DNA of 64,000 bases from Burkholderia thailandensis E264 (GCF_000012365.1 NC_007651.1:3348001-3412000), one strand, 5' to 3'. Positions 1 to 9,782 are shown, counted from the stretch's first letter. The notes: generated by a model from the letters alone, not told the origin. Translations and numbers: made by a program.

Positions 1-2
1 AT

Positions 3-407
3 CAGGTGCTCGAAGCGCGCGCGATGGGCGCGGACGCGATCCTGCTGATCGCCGCCGCACTCGATACGCCGCTGATGGTCGATCTCGAGGCGTACGCGCA
101 TTCGCTCGGGCTCGCGGTGCTCGTCGAGGTGCACAACCGCGACGAACTGAGCGCGGCGCTCGAACTGAAGACGCCGCTCGTCGGCATCAACAACCGCAAC
201 CTGCGCACGTTCGAGACGACGATCGACACGACGCTCGGCATGCTCGACGCGATTCCGGACGACCGCATCGTCGTCACCGAATCGGGCATCCTGTCGCGCG
301 CGGACGTCGAGCGAATGGAAGCGGCGGGCGTGCATACGTTCCTCGTCGGCGAAGCGTTCATGCGCGCCGAGAATCCGGGCGCGGAACTCGCGCGGATGTT
401 CTTCTGA
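3..407 (+). CDS. trpC: Indole-3-glycerol phosphate synthase, C-terminal part
   Basis: This is the C-terminal 134 residues of TrpC, cut by the window edge; the reading frame enters at base 3. The enzyme closes the indole ring in tryptophan synthesis, converting carboxyphenylamino-deoxyribulose phosphate to indole-3-glycerol phosphate in the cytoplasm. Family blocks of the TIM barrel are visible in order: [10 protein letters not shown] (phosphate and substrate binding), VTESGI, and the final FLVGEAFM strand and loop before the terminal helix. Free-standing TrpC is about 260 residues, so roughly half is missing. The next gene starts 10 bases after the stop, so the two are probably cotranscribed. 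Confidence 0.95.
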   Translation, partial: QVLEARAMGADAILLIAAALDTPLMVDLEAYAHSLGLAVLVEVHNRDELSAALELKTPLVGINNRNLRTFETTIDTTLGMLDAIPDDRIVVTESGILSRADVERMEAAGVHTFLVGEAFMRAENPGAELARMFF

Positions 408-417
408 GCGGCCCGCG

Positions 418-1059
418 ATGGCGATCGAACAGGAAATCAAGCTCGCGCTGCCCGCCGCGCAAGTCGACGCGGCGCGGCGCTTTCTCGATGCGCGCGCCGG
501 CGCCAGCGGCCGAGAGATCGCGCTCGTGAACGTCTACTTCGACACGCCGACGCTCACGCTCGCGCGCGCGAAAAGCGCGCTGCGCCTGCGGCGCGCGCCG
601 CAGGGCTGGCTGCAGACGTTCAAGACGGCCGGCATGAGCGAGCGCGGGTTGCATCGCCGCCACGAGTGGGAGATGCCCGTCGCGGGCGAAGCGCTCGAGA
701 TCGATGCGCTTTGCGCCGCATGCGACGTGCCGGACGCGGCCGATGCGCTACGCGCCGCCGCGCCGCAGTTGATCGCGCTCTTTCGCACCGACTTCTCACG
801 CACGCTGTGGCGCATCGAACACGCGGGCGCGACGATCGAGGCGGCGCTCGATCGCGGCGAGATCGTCGCGCAGGCGGACGGCGACGTGCGCCGCGAGCCG
901 ATCTGCGAGATCGAGCTCGAACTCGTCGATGGCGACGCGGGTGCGCTCGCGACGCTCGCCGACGAAGTCGCCGCAGCGCTGCCGGGCGTCGCGCCGGACA
1001 ACCTGAGCAAGGCGCAGCGCGGCTATCGGCTGCGCGGCGGCGACCTGCGCACCGACTGA
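418..1059 (+). CDS. CYTH-domain (triphosphate tunnel) protein
   Basis: A 213-residue protein that is a CYTH domain almost from end to end. The N-terminal EQEIKLAL strand is a form of the E-x-E-x-K signature that binds triphosphate and metal in the tunnel fold. Alternating acidic and basic strand residues (for example [22 protein letters not shown], given here in two parts as NVYFDTP and ALRLRR) follow, with an acidic [11 protein letters not shown] strand near residue 165. Family members are inorganic triphosphatases or adenylate cyclases; bacterial single-domain forms are mostly triphosphatases, which I infer here. It lies between trpC and ung and probably shares their transcript. Confidence 0.85.
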   Translation: MAIEQEIKLALPAAQVDAARRFLDARAGASGREIALVNVYFDTPTLTLARAKSALRLRRAPQGWLQTFKTAGMSERGLHRRHEWEMPVAGEALEIDALCAACDVPDAADALRAAAPQLIALFRTDFSRTLWRIEHAGATIEAALDRGEIVAQADGDVRREPICEIELELVDGDAGALATLADEVAAALPGVAPDNLSKAQRGYRLRGGDLRTD

Positions 1060-1073
1060 CCGCCCTTTTCCGC

Positions 1074-1889
1074 ATGACCAAGCCCTCTTCGTCCCGCCCG
1101 ATGCAACAACCCTCGCTGTTCGACGATCCTGCTCCGCCCGCGCCGCCGGCCCCGAAGGGCGACGCATTCACGCCCACCCTCGAATCGCAATTCGACGCGT
1201 TGCCGCCCGACTGGCGCGCGATTCTCGAGCCGTTCGTCGCGAGCGACGCCTATGCGCCGCTCTGCCGCTTCGTCGACGGCGAGCGTGCGGCCGGCAAGGC
1301 GATTTATCCGGCCGACGTGTTCCGCGCGCTGCGGCTCACGCATCCGGACGACGTGAAGGTCGTGATTCTCGGCCAGGACCCGTATCACGGCGAGGACCGC
1401 GGCATCCCGCAGGCGCACGGGCTCGCGTTCTCGGTGCCGCCCGGCGTGCGGCCGCCGCCGTCGCTGCGCAACATCTTCAAGGAAATCTCGGCCGACTTCG
1501 GCTATGAAGCGCCCCGCCACGGCTGTCTCGACACCTGGGCGAGCCAGGGCGTGCTGCTGCTCAACACGGTGCTGACCGTCGAGCGCTCGTCGGCCGCGAG
1601 CCACGCGAAGCGCGGCTGGGAAAAATGCACCGACACGCTGATCCACGAACTCGCGACACGCCACCGCCACCTCGTGTTCATGCTGTGGGGCGCGCACGCG
1701 CAGGCAAAGCGCGCGCTATTCGATCCGCGCGAGCACTGCGTGCTCGAAGCGCCGCATCCGTCGCCGCTGTCCGCGCACCGCGGCTTCCTCGGCTGCCGTC
1801 ATTTCGCGCTCGCGAACGACTATCTCGTCAAACACGGGCGCGCGCCGATCGACTGGCGGCTGCCGGACGCAGCCGAGACGCTCGCCTGA
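1074..1889 (+). CDS. ung: Uracil-DNA glycosylase
   Basis: A 271-residue family 1 uracil-DNA glycosylase, which removes uracil from DNA to start base excision repair. The water-activating motif GQDPYH is at residues 100-105, with D102 as the catalytic aspartate. The C-terminal block [11 protein letters not shown] contains the conserved histidine and the minor-groove intercalation loop. The first 25 or so residues are Pro/Ala-rich and outside the catalytic fold. The frame is open far upstream, but the ATG at 1074 is chosen because it lies just after the CYTH stop and gives the normal family N-terminus. A hairpin terminator follows at 2015. Confidence 0.97.
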   Translation: MTKPSSSRPMQQPSLFDDPAPPAPPAPKGDAFTPTLESQFDALPPDWRAILEPFVASDAYAPLCRFVDGERAAGKAIYPADVFRALRLTHPDDVKVVILGQDPYHGEDRGIPQAHGLAFSVPPGVRPPPSLRNIFKEISADFGYEAPRHGCLDTWASQGVLLLNTVLTVERSSAASHAKRGWEKCTDTLIHELATRHRHLVFMLWGAHAQAKRALFDPREHCVLEAPHPSPLSAHRGFLGCRHFALANDYLVKHGRAPIDWRLPDAAETLA

Positions 1890-2014
1890 CGCTCGACGCC
1901 GGACCGTTTCGGCGAAACAGCCCGCCGCGCGCGATTCCGCTCGCGCCACGTGAAAAGGACGTGCCCCAGGCCCAAGTGCATCGCGCGGCATCCAGCCCAT
2001 CGCCGACGCAAACG

Positions 2015-2052
2015 AAAACGCCGCGGGCCTGGGAGGTTCGCGGCGTTTTTTT
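2015..2052. terminator. Bidirectional intrinsic terminator between ung and azoR
   Basis: Stem AAAACGCCGCG / CGCGGCGTTTT with a 13-base loop and a run of T on the plus strand. On the minus strand the A-run gives a U-tract too. It sits between two convergent genes and probably serves both. Confidence 0.75.
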
Positions 2053-2082
2053 CCGTTTTTTCCCGCTACCGGGCAACGACGC

Positions 2083-2679
2083 TCAAACCGCGGCGATCGC
2101 CTCGCGTGCGCTCGCGAGCGCTTCGCTCGCCGCGTCCGGCCCGAGCGCGAGACCTTCCGCGTAGACGAACGTCACATCGGTCATGCCGATGAAGCCGAGG
2201 AACGTCGTCAGGAACGGCGTCTGGCTGTCGGTCGGCATGCCGACGTGCTTGCCGCCGCGCGCCGACACCACGTACACCTTCTTGCCCTTGAGCAACCCTT
2301 CCGGACCTTGCGCCGTGTAGCGGAACGTGACGCCCGCGCGGGCGATCCAGTCGAAATACGTCTTCAACTGAGACGACACGCCGAAGTTGTACATCGGCGC
2401 GCCGATCACGATCACGTCGGCCGAGCGCAGCTCGTCGATCAGCGCGTCGCTCTTCGCGACGATCGCGTTCTGCTCGGCGCTGCGCTGCTCGGCCGGCGTG
2501 AAGAACGCGCCAAGAACCGCGTCGTCGAGGTGCGGCAGCGCGTCGGCGAGCAGGCTGCGGACCTTGACGGTTGCGCCGGGGTTGCCCTGTTGCAGCTTCG
2601 CCGTCAGTTCGTCGGCGAGCATCGTCGACTGGGCGCCTTGCGAGCGGGCGGCGGAATTGATCTGGAGAATGGTCGTCAT
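2083..2679 (-). CDS. azoR: FMN-dependent NADH azoreductase
   Basis: A 198-residue flavodoxin-fold reductase of the AzoR group, using NAD(P)H to reduce azo dyes or quinones through FMN. Visible are the N-terminal phosphate-binding start ([12 protein letters not shown]) and the FMN-contact segment [20 protein letters not shown], followed by the AGVTFRYT block typical of AzoR. The frame continues 39 codons upstream, but the start at 2679 (MTTILQIN) fits the family length. The upstream extension has low-complexity Ala/Cys content and no ribosome site. It is convergent with ung and not obviously in an operon. Confidence 0.92.
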   Translation of the reverse strand: MTTILQINSAARSQGAQSTMLADELTAKLQQGNPGATVKVRSLLADALPHLDDAVLGAFFTPAEQRSAEQNAIVAKSDALIDELRSADVIVIGAPMYNFGVSSQLKTYFDWIARAGVTFRYTAQGPEGLLKGKKVYVVSARGGKHVGMPTDSQTPFLTTFLGFIGMTDVTFVYAEGLALGPDAASEALASAREAIAAV

Positions 2680-2817
2680 GTCGGGCTCCGTGGGTTTGGT
2701 TTGCGCCGAGTGCAGCGCGAGTGACGCCATTGTGCGGATCGCCGCCGCCGCGAAAAAGCAGCGGCCGGACGACGGATTGTTGCAACAGCGAAACAATCCG
2801 CGCCCGGCCCGACGCGA

Positions 2818-4647
2818 TTATCGGCGGCCGCGCGCCGCCGGCAACCCGAGCCACGCGTCGCGGCGGGCGCGCGTCGCCGCGGGTTTCGGCTGCGCCGTCA
2901 GTTTGTAGCGCGCGATGTCCGGGCCGTCGAGCTTGAGATGCGCGACGCGCAGCTCGTCGCGCCGGAACGCGTGGATCTCGACCTTGTCGCCGACCCGGTA
3001 GCGCGCGAGCAGCGCGTCGAGGTTCGAGCCCGTCACGCGCAGCCCGTCGATCGCGACGAGCGCATCGCCCGCGGACAGCCCCGCCCGATGCGCGGCGCCG
3101 CCTTCGTAGACGGCCGCGAGCGTGCATTCCGCGCCGCCCCGGGTGCGCGCGCCGAGCGTCGGCTTCGGGGGCGCGTCGGCCGAGCCGTTCGCGCCCGCGT
3201 CCGGCGCGAGCGTCACGCCGAACGGCTCGAGGAGCGCGGCCAGCGGCAGATCGCGCGTGCCGGACACCGCATCGTCGAAGAGGCGGCCGAGATCGACGCC
3301 CGTCGCCTCGGCGATCAGCGCCTTCACGTCGCCCTCGCCGACGCCGTTCGGCTTGCCGTCGTAGAAGTCGCGCCCGAACCGCTGCCACAAGAACCGCATC
3401 ACGTCGTCGAGCGACTTGCGGTGGCGGGTCCGCGCGCGGATCGCCAGATCGAACGCGAGCGCGACAAGCGAGCCCTTCGTGTAATAGCTGACGATCGCGT
3501 TCGTCGCGTTCTCGTCCTGCCGGTAATACTTGATCCATGCGTCGAACGAGCTTTCGGCGACGCTCTGCTTGAGCCGGCCGGCGCCGCGCTGCACGCCGGC
3601 GATCGTGCGGCCGACGAGCGCGAAGTAGTCGTCTTGCGAGATCAGGCCGCTGCGCACGAGCATCAGGTCGTCGTAGTACGACGTGAAGCCCTCGAAGAGC
3701 CACAGCAGCGACGTATGGTTCTCCCGCGACAGGTCGTACGGCGCGAATGCGGCCGGCTTGATCCGCTTTACGTTCCACGTGTGGAAATACTCGTGGCTGC
3801 ACAGGCCGAGATAGGTCCGATAGCCCTCCGTCTTCTCCGTGCGCCCCTTCACCGGCAGGTCGGTGCGATTGCAGACGAGCGCCGTCGACGCGCGATGCTC
3901 GAGCCCGCCGTAGCCGTCGCTGACGGCCTGCGTCATGAACACGTAGCGCGACATCGGCGCGCGCTTCGTCTTCGGCTCGAACAGCGCGATCTGCGCTTCG
4001 CACACGCGCTTCAGGTCGGCCGCCAGCCGCTCGAGATCGAGCCCGGTCACGCGGCCCGCGATCGCGATGTCGTGCGGCACGCCGTGCGCGTCGAACGACG
4101 CGAGCGCGAACTCGCCGAGCGTGACCGGATGGTCGATCAGCTCGTCGTAGTTCTGCGCGCGGTACGCGCCGAAGCCGTAGCGCTTCGTGCCGCGCGCCTC
4201 CGGCAGCGCGGTGGCGACGCGCCAGCGCCGGTACGCGTCGCCCGCCGGGCGCTCGATCATCACCTCGCACGGCGCGTCCTCGTGGCCGAGCGGCGCGAGA
4301 AACACGCTCGTGCCGTTGAAGAAGCCGCCCGTGTCGTCGAGATGCGCGGCGCGCACCGACAGATCCCATGCGTAGACGTCGTAGCGCAGCGTGATCGCTC
4401 CGGGCGACGGCGCGGCCTGCCAGGTGTGCTTGTCGAGCTTGCCGATCCGCAACCTGCGGCCCGCGTCGTTGAACGCGCGCAGCGTCACGATGTTGCGCGC
4501 GAACTCGCGCACCATGTAGCTGCCCGGAATCCATGCGGGCAGCGCAAAGCGCTGACCGGCCGGATCGGGATCGGCGAGCGTGAGCGTCACTTCGAACAGG
4601 TGCGCGGCGGGGTCTTTCGGAACGATCGTGTAGCGAATCGGCTTCAT
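2818..4647 (-). CDS. M61-family (glycyl aminopeptidase-like) metallopeptidase with PDZ domain
   Basis: A protein of 609 residues. The N-terminal half is a beta-sandwich region (MKPIRYTIVPKDPAAHLFEV onward). The central peptidase carries the zinc motif HEYFH (H285, E286, H289) followed by TWNVKRIKP, which is diagnostic of family M61. A PDZ-like domain lies near residues 480-570 (GGAAHRAGLSAGDALVAIDG). Characterised members remove N-terminal glycine or alanine. No signal peptide is visible. The start at 4647 is preferred to a codon 7 triplets upstream because MKPIRY matches family N-termini. It lies downstream of the dsbC terminator, so it probably has its own promoter. Confidence 0.9.
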   Translation of the reverse strand: MKPIRYTIVPKDPAAHLFEVTLTLADPDPAGQRFALPAWIPGSYMVREFARNIVTLRAFNDAGRRLRIGKLDKHTWQAAPSPGAITLRYDVYAWDLSVRAAHLDDTGGFFNGTSVFLAPLGHEDAPCEVMIERPAGDAYRRWRVATALPEARGTKRYGFGAYRAQNYDELIDHPVTLGEFALASFDAHGVPHDIAIAGRVTGLDLERLAADLKRVCEAQIALFEPKTKRAPMSRYVFMTQAVSDGYGGLEHRASTALVCNRTDLPVKGRTEKTEGYRTYLGLCSHEYFHTWNVKRIKPAAFAPYDLSRENHTSLLWLFEGFTSYYDDLMLVRSGLISQDDYFALVGRTIAGVQRGAGRLKQSVAESSFDAWIKYYRQDENATNAIVSYYTKGSLVALAFDLAIRARTRHRKSLDDVMRFLWQRFGRDFYDGKPNGVGEGDVKALIAEATGVDLGRLFDDAVSGTRDLPLAALLEPFGVTLAPDAGANGSADAPPKPTLGARTRGGAECTLAAVYEGGAAHRAGLSAGDALVAIDGLRVTGSNLDALLARYRVGDKVEIHAFRRDELRVAHLKLDGPDIARYKLTAQPKPAATRARRDAWLGLPAARGRR

Positions 4648-4689
4648 CGTCGGAATCGGTCTGGGCAAGCGGGAACGGAAACGGATACG

Positions 4690-4723
4690 AAAAGAGGCGC
4701 CGGCTACGCGCCGGCGCCTCTTT
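4690..4723 (-). terminator. Intrinsic terminator after dsbC
   Basis: Near-perfect inverted repeat AAAGAGGCGCCGGC / GCCGGCGCCTCTTT with a short loop, 22 bases past the dsbC stop. A or T runs flank both arms, so it could act in either direction. On the minus strand it closes the dsbC transcript. Confidence 0.8.
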
Positions 4724-4744
4724 GGCGATGCGGGAAACGCCGCG

Positions 4745-5473
4745 TCACTTGACGCTGGCGAGCGCCTGATTCAGTTCGTCGGCGGACACGGCGCCCGGCA
4801 GGCGGGTGCCGTCGGCGAGGAACACGGTCGGCGTACCCGTCACGTTCATCCCGCGGCCGAGCGCGAGATTCTTGTCGAGCGCGGTCGTGTCGCAGTTCCC
4901 CGCGGCCGTCGGTGCGCGATGCTCGAGCATCCACGCCTGCCAGCTCTTCACGCGGTCGCTCGCGCACCAGATCGATTTCGACTTCACCGTCGAATCGGGC
5001 GACAGCACCGGATACAGGAACGTGTAGACGGTCACGTTGTCGACCGACTGCAGCGTCGTCTCGAGCTTCTTGCAGTACGGGCAGTTCGGATCGGAAAACA
5101 CCGCGATCTTGCGCGCGCCGTTGCCCTTCACGACCTTGATCGCGTTCGAAAGCGGCAGGCTCGCGAAATCGATCTTGTTGATCTCGGCTAGACGCTCGGC
5201 CGTCAGGTTCTTGTGCGTCTTCGTGTTGACGAGCTCGCCGAGCAGCACGTAGTCGCCCGACGCGTCGCTGTAGACGATCTGCGAGCCGAGATTGACCTCG
5301 TACAAACCCGCGATCGGCGATTTCGTCACGCTCTTGATCGGGGCGTCGGCGCCAAGGCGCGACTGCAGCGCGGCCTTCAGCTTGTCGGTGGACTGGTCGG
5401 CCTGCGCGGTGCAGCCGAGCGTCGCCGTCGCGGCAGCGAGTGCGAGCGCGGCGATACGAATCGTTTTTTTCAT
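4745..5473 (-). CDS. dsbC: Periplasmic disulfide isomerase DsbC
   Basis: A 242-residue precursor. The first 27 residues form a signal peptide (MKKTIRIAALALAAATATLG, cleavage probably after AQA). The N-terminal dimerisation domain runs to about residue 95. The thioredoxin-fold domain carries the active-site CPYC inside FSDPNCPYCKKLE. DsbC isomerises wrong disulfides in the periplasm and is kept reduced by DsbD. A second pair of cysteines (IWCAS and GNCDT) is structural in the family. Another ATG lies three codons upstream (5482); MKKT is chosen as the more typical start. The cis-Pro segment before FLADG is VTGTPTV. Confidence 0.94.
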   Translation of the reverse strand: MKKTIRIAALALAAATATLGCTAQADQSTDKLKAALQSRLGADAPIKSVTKSPIAGLYEVNLGSQIVYSDASGDYVLLGELVNTKTHKNLTAERLAEINKIDFASLPLSNAIKVVKGNGARKIAVFSDPNCPYCKKLETTLQSVDNVTVYTFLYPVLSPDSTVKSKSIWCASDRVKSWQAWMLEHRAPTAAGNCDTTALDKNLALGRGMNVTGTPTVFLADGTRLPGAVSADELNQALASVK

Positions 5474-5574
5474 GCAAATCATCCTTCAAAGCGTGCGTGC
5501 ATCGTCACAGTGTACGACTGACTGTGGCCGAGCAGTGTCCGACCGCCGCGCCGCGCGAAGGTTCGCGCCACGCG

Positions 5575-6747
5575 TCAGCCAAGCGCCGACGCGACCAGCC
5601 AGCGCTTGACGAGCGGCTGCGCGCCGACGAGCGCCATCCCCGTGTTGCGCACGATGCGCGCGAGCGCGCCCGGCAGCGAGAAGAGCCGCTGCAGGCCGTC
5701 CGTCGCGATCATCAGCGCGCGGATGTCCTCGCGCCGCGCGCGCTCGTAGCGGCGCAGCAGCACGGTGTCGCCGAGATCGCGGAACGCCTCGCGGTTCGCG
5801 AGGGTGTCGGCGAGCGCGGCGACGTCGCGCAAGCCGAGGTTCATCCCCTGGCCCGCGAGCGGGTGAATCAAATGCGCGGCGTCGCCGACGAGCGCGACGC
5901 GCGGCGCGATCAGCCGGTCGACCGTCTGCAGCGCGAGCGGGAAACCCTGAGCGGGCGTCACGCACTCGAGCGCGCCGAGGCGGTTCATCGTCACGCGCTC
6001 GACCTCGGCCGCGAGCCGCGCGGGATCGAGCGCGAGCAGTTCGTCGGCGTGCGCGGTGTGCGCGGACCAGACGAGCGACACGTGGCCGTCCGGCAGCGGC
6101 AGCAGCGCGACGATCTCGCCGTCGCGGAACCACTGATACGCGGTCTCGCGATGCGGCTGCGCCGCCTTGAAGTTCGCGACGACGCCCGTCTGCCGGTAAT
6201 CGCGCCGCTCGACCTTCGAGCCGATCTGCGAGCGCACCCACGAATGCGCGCCGTCCGCGCCAACGACGAGATCGCATTCGATCACGTCGCCGTTCGCGAG
6301 CGAGAGCGTCGCGGCGTCCGGCTTCACGTCGAGGCCCTGAGCGCGCGCGTCGAACCACGTGAGGTTCGGCTGAAAGCGCAGCGCGGCGTCGAGCGCGCAT
6401 TCGATCAGCGACGATTCGCCGATCCACGCGAGCTGCGACACCGCCGCCTGGAACGCGGAGAAGTGCAGTTCGGCATGCGCGTCGCCATAGACGCGCATGT
6501 CGTAGACGGGCGCGAGCCGGGCATGATCGAGCGCCTGCCACACGCGCAGCCGCTCGAGCAGCGCCTGCGAGCTCGCGGAAAGCGCGTAGATGCGCGAGTC
6601 GAACGCGAGATCGGCGGGACGCGGGACAGCCGGCTGCGCGAGCAGCGCGGTCTTGTGGCCCGCCTGCGTCAGCGCGAGCGCGGCCGTCTTGCCGACGAGG
6701 CCGCCGCCGACGACGGCGACGTCGAAGGTCTGATGATAGGCAGTCAT
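5575..6747 (-). CDS. UbiH/UbiF-family FAD-dependent hydroxylase
   Basis: A 390-residue class A flavoprotein monooxygenase of the UbiH/UbiF/COQ6 family, which hydroxylates the ring in ubiquinone synthesis. The FAD Rossmann motif VAVVGGGLVGKTAALAL is at the N-terminus. The middle block GADGAHSWVRSQIG matches the DG motif. The block VGDAAHLIHPLAGQGMNLGL matches the second FAD motif. Which ring position it hydroxylates cannot be told from sequence alone, so no symbol is given. A second in-frame ATG lies 9 bases upstream (6756). The gene is upstream of dsbC on the same strand with a gap of about 100 bases. Confidence 0.9.
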   Translation of the reverse strand: MTAYHQTFDVAVVGGGLVGKTAALALTQAGHKTALLAQPAVPRPADLAFDSRIYALSASSQALLERLRVWQALDHARLAPVYDMRVYGDAHAELHFSAFQAAVSQLAWIGESSLIECALDAALRFQPNLTWFDARAQGLDVKPDAATLSLANGDVIECDLVVGADGAHSWVRSQIGSKVERRDYRQTGVVANFKAAQPHRETAYQWFRDGEIVALLPLPDGHVSLVWSAHTAHADELLALDPARLAAEVERVTMNRLGALECVTPAQGFPLALQTVDRLIAPRVALVGDAAHLIHPLAGQGMNLGLRDVAALADTLANREAFRDLGDTVLLRRYERARREDIRALMIATDGLQRLFSLPGALARIVRNTGMALVGAQPLVKRWLVASALG

Positions 6748-7062
6748 GGCGGGCATTATAGCCGGGAGGGCCACGCCGTTTCCCTCGGGGAATTTGCGGT
6801 AAATCAGGGCGCGCGACACGGCGACGCACGCGCCGGACCGGTTTCGCGGCGGCCGTCCGATGCGGGTTTTCACGCGTGGGCGGCGGGCCCGCGCCGCTCC
6901 GATCGCCCCCGCCTTTGCGCGGCGATGTAACGGGCGCTCGCCCGCGGCCGCGCGCCGGCGCGGCCGCGCATTACGCGCCACACGTTTCCTTACAAACGCA
7001 CACCGCTTGTCATCCCGCCGGCCACTACAGTGTGCCGACGCAAGCAACCACAGGAGATATCG
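6748..7062. other. Intergenic, no gene seen
   Basis: About 315 bases of GC-rich DNA between the hydroxylase and the small lipoprotein gene. TTGTCA at 7007 and TACAGT at 7026 resemble promoter boxes, but their spacing (13) is too short to trust. Nothing else is supported. Confidence 0.4.
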
Positions 7063-7182
7063 ATGAAACGGATCGCGGCTCTCGCCGCCCTCGCGGTCGT
7101 GCTGGGCAGCGTGCTCGCAGGATGCATCGTGGTACCGGACGGCGGCTACCATCATCATCGCGGCTACTACTACCGGTATTGA
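7063..7182 (+). CDS. Very small lipoprotein (39 aa) with His/Tyr tail
   Basis: This 39-residue gene is easily missed. The ATG is preceded by a good ribosome site (AGGAG, about 8 bases upstream). Residues 1-20 form a lipoprotein signal (MKRIAALAALAVVLGSVLAG) ending in the lipobox LAGC with C21. The mature peptide is only 19 residues, CIVVPDGGYHHHRGYYYRY, rich in His and Tyr. It should be anchored to a membrane as a lipid-modified stub. Similar small lipoproteins with aromatic or His tails are common in Burkholderia but have no assigned role. The His cluster suggests metal binding, which is only inference. Confidence 0.75.
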   Translation: MKRIAALAALAVVLGSVLAGCIVVPDGGYHHHRGYYYRY

Positions 7183-7679
7183 CGCGCCCGGCGGCGTCGG
7201 CCGCGAATCGGCGGCCCGTCGCCCGCGGCTCGCGTCGCCGGTCTCGTCACGTGCGATCGGCGGCGCGAAGCCGACGCTTGCCGGCCTTTTCGGCAAGCGG
7301 CCACGAACGGGCGCACCGCCAAGCGCAGCCGTCCCAGCCGAGTTCCTGCAAGCCGCGTGGGGCCGACGCCCGAGCGTGAGCCCGCCAATGCGCCGATGCG
7401 CCGATACGCGCTGCGCCTGCCGATGAAAATCGCGGCTCGGACGAGCGCCTTCCCGCACCCCATCGCAGCCCCGCGCCGCCGTCGCGCCGTTCCCGCGGGC
7501 AACGCGTCGCGCACCGCAGCCCCCGCCCCGCGCGAGCCGCGGCGCCCGAGCGCCAAGTGCGGTCCATCCCACCGAACGCCTGTCTGATTCCGCTCGTCGC
7601 GTGCTATCGTTTCAATCACGACGCGATCATATCGAGCGCGCCGTAAAAACAGGTCTCAACCACCTTCGTGAGCACGGCC
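7183..7679. other. Intergenic, no gene seen
   Basis: About 500 bases of GC-rich DNA. Open frames here have Arg/Ala-rich translations typical of out-of-frame GC-rich sequence. No terminator, promoter or RNA gene could be supported. Confidence 0.4.
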
Positions 7680-8045
7680 ATGAGCGACCTGCGCCACCAT
7701 CTCAATCAACAGGACCGAGTGGAGCTGCTCTGCTGGCTCGTCGTCGGAAATCTCGGCGCCTATTACCTGAACGAGAGCTGGCCCGGTGCAGCCTTTCAGG
7801 TCCAGTCCGCGCACAAATGGCTCGACCGGCACGCACGCGAAGCCGATTGGCTCACACTCGCGAAGCTGTCGCTCATCGCACTCGACATCGCGAAGAAGCA
7901 CGCGGAATTCGTCAACGCGCCGTGGGCGCGCGACGCCGTGGAAGAAATCATCGATACCGACGACCTGAACTACGACGCGCGCCTCGCGCAGCTCGTGCTC
8001 GACGACTGCCGCGCGGCGCTCGCCGACCGGCGGATCGCCGACTGA
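7680..8045 (+). CDS. Conserved hypothetical protein (121 aa)
   Basis: I do not recognise a named family. The 121-residue product reads as a compact helical cytoplasmic protein. It begins MSDLRHHLNQQDRVELLCWL, has an aromatic GNLGAYYLNESWPG segment, and ends with an acidic helix (DDLNYDARLAQLVLDDCRAA). There is no signal peptide or membrane span. A GTG four codons upstream (7668) is a possible alternative start; neither has a strong ribosome site. Codon use matches the neighbouring housekeeping genes, so it is very likely expressed. It stands alone, with about 400 empty bases before ychF. Confidence 0.7.
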   Translation: MSDLRHHLNQQDRVELLCWLVVGNLGAYYLNESWPGAAFQVQSAHKWLDRHAREADWLTLAKLSLIALDIAKKHAEFVNAPWARDAVEEIIDTDDLNYDARLAQLVLDDCRAALADRRIAD

Positions 8046-8449
8046 TTCGGCTTCGGGCCTCGCCGGCCCCGCGCCGCCGGGCGCCGCGAAAGGCTCACTC
8101 GCGGCGCGCGCGTCGGCCGTGCGCCGATGTTCGCGCATGACGCTTCGTGCGCGGCAGGCGTCGGCCGCGCTCCGTCGCAACGCGTCTTCGCGACCTCCGC
8201 CGCGCCGTTCGCACCGCGCCGGCCCCCGCGTGCGGCAGCGCCGCGGCGTGCCGCCGCCCGAGCCGCCGGTTGCCTTGCCCCGCCGTCGAACGAGTTACAA
8301 TTGCCTCTTTTGGTGGCAACGCACATCCCGCCGGCGCCCGGCCGGATGCTCCTGCCCGGCCCGGTGCGGTTCGCGATAGCGCGCGGACGAGCGCGCCGGG
8401 CCCGAAGCGCCCCACATCACGCACAACCCATTGAATCCCGAAGGAACCC
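8046..8449. other. ychF upstream region
   Basis: About 400 bases without a gene. TTGCCC at 8275 and TACAAT at 8296, spaced by 15, form a plausible but sub-optimal sigma-70 promoter for ychF, implying a leader of about 140 bases. I see no riboswitch structure. Confidence 0.35.
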
Positions 8450-9544
8450 ATGAGCCTCAAATGCGGCATCGTCGGCTTGCCCAACGTCGGCAAGTCCACC
8501 CTGTTCAACGCGCTGACGAAGGCCGGCATCGCCGCCGAGAACTATCCGTTTTGCACGATCGAGCCGAACGTCGGCGTTGTCGAGGTGCCTGACGCGCGCC
8601 TGAAGGCGCTCGCCGACATCATCAAACCCGAGCGCGTCGTGCCGGCCGTCGTCGAGTTCGTCGACATCGCGGGCCTCGTCGCCGGCGCGAGCAAGGGCGA
8701 GGGCCTCGGCAACCAGTTCCTCGCGAACATCCGCGAAACCGACGCGATCACGCACGTCGTGCGCTGCTTCGAGGACGAGAACGTCATCCACGTCGCCGGC
8801 AAGGTGAGCCCGCTCGACGACATCGAAGTCATCAACACCGAACTCGCGCTCGCCGACCTCGGCACCGTCGAGAAAGCGCTCGCCCGCTATTCGAAGGCGG
8901 CGAAGTCGGGCAACGACAAGGAAGCGGCGAAGCTCGTCGCGGTGCTCGAAAAGACGCGCGCGCACCTCGATCAGGGCAAGGCCGTGCGCGGCCTCGACCT
9001 GTCCGACGACGAAAAGGCGCTCCTCAAGCCGTTCTGCCTGATCACCGCGAAGCCCGCGATGTACGTCGCGAACGTGAAGGAAGACGGCTTCGAGAACAAT
9101 CCGCACCTCGACGCGGTGCGCAAGTACGCGGAAAGCGAGAAATCGCCGGTCGTCGCGGTGTGCGCGGCAATCGAGGCGGAGATCGCCGACCTCGACGACG
9201 CAGACAAAGAAGCGTTCCTCGCCGACATGGGCATGGACGAGCCGGGCCTCGACCGCGTGATCCGCGCGGGCTTCAAGCTGCTCGGACTGCAGACGTACTT
9301 CACCGCAGGCGTGAAGGAAGTGCGCGCGTGGACGATTCACATCGGCGACACCGCGCCGCAAGCGGCGGGCGTGATTCACACGGATTTCGAGCGCGGCTTC
9401 ATTCGCGCGCAGACGATCGCCTACGAGGATTTCATCGCGTACAAGGGTGAGCAAGGCGCGAAGGAGGCGGGCAAGATGCGTGCGGAAGGCAAGGAATATG
9501 TCGTGCACGACGGCGACGTGATGAACTTCCTGTTCAACGTCTGA
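8450..9544 (+). CDS. ychF: Redox-regulated ATPase YchF (Obg-like)
   Basis: A 364-residue P-loop protein of the Obg/YchF family. The Walker A motif GLPNVGKST is at residues 8-16, the G3 region is DIAGLV, and a TGS domain occupies the C-terminal 85 or so residues ([20 protein letters not shown]). YchF is unusual in preferring ATP to GTP because its G4 motif is changed; here the region reads VANVKEDG. It binds ribosomes and modulates oxidative stress responses in E. coli. The length matches the family norm (about 363). AGGA lies upstream of the ATG, and a weak hairpin terminator follows at 9587. Confidence 0.96.
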   Translation: MSLKCGIVGLPNVGKSTLFNALTKAGIAAENYPFCTIEPNVGVVEVPDARLKALADIIKPERVVPAVVEFVDIAGLVAGASKGEGLGNQFLANIRETDAITHVVRCFEDENVIHVAGKVSPLDDIEVINTELALADLGTVEKALARYSKAAKSGNDKEAAKLVAVLEKTRAHLDQGKAVRGLDLSDDEKALLKPFCLITAKPAMYVANVKEDGFENNPHLDAVRKYAESEKSPVVAVCAAIEAEIADLDDADKEAFLADMGMDEPGLDRVIRAGFKLLGLQTYFTAGVKEVRAWTIHIGDTAPQAAGVIHTDFERGFIRAQTIAYEDFIAYKGEQGAKEAGKMRAEGKEYVVHDGDVMNFLFNV

Positions 9545-9586
9545 GCGTTTCGCGACGGCGCTCGCCGCGCGCCGCAGCATGCTTGC

Positions 9587-9615
9587 AAGGCCCGCGCAAT
9601 GCGGACCTTTGTTTT
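9587..9615 (+). terminator. Probable terminator after ychF
   Basis: AAGGCCCGC / GCGGACCTT stem with one mismatch and a 5-base loop, followed by TTTGTTTT, about 43 bases after the stop. Confidence 0.5.
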
Positions 9616-9680
9616 GGATCATCGCCGGCGCGCAACCGTCGCCGCCGGCCCGCCGCCCTCACGCCCGATTCGTGAATAGA

Positions 9681-9712
9681 AAATGGCCCGGCCGGCACAT
9701 GCCGGTCGGGCC
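9681..9712 (-). terminator. Terminator after the permease gene
   Basis: GGCCCGGCCGGC / GCCGGTCGGGCC with a 4-base loop and one G-T pair. On the minus strand it is followed by ATTTTC, as expected for the leftward permease gene. Confidence 0.65.
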
Positions 9713-9782
9713 AAGATTGTTCCGGGCTTGCCCCGGGCAGCGAAGATCGGGCGCAGCCGCGCCCTCGGGCCGCTCGCGTTCG

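Noticed and set aside
2066..4534. 822-codon minus-strand frame over the azoreductase and M61 genes
   Set aside because: Arg-rich out-of-frame translation of two clearly recognisable genes.
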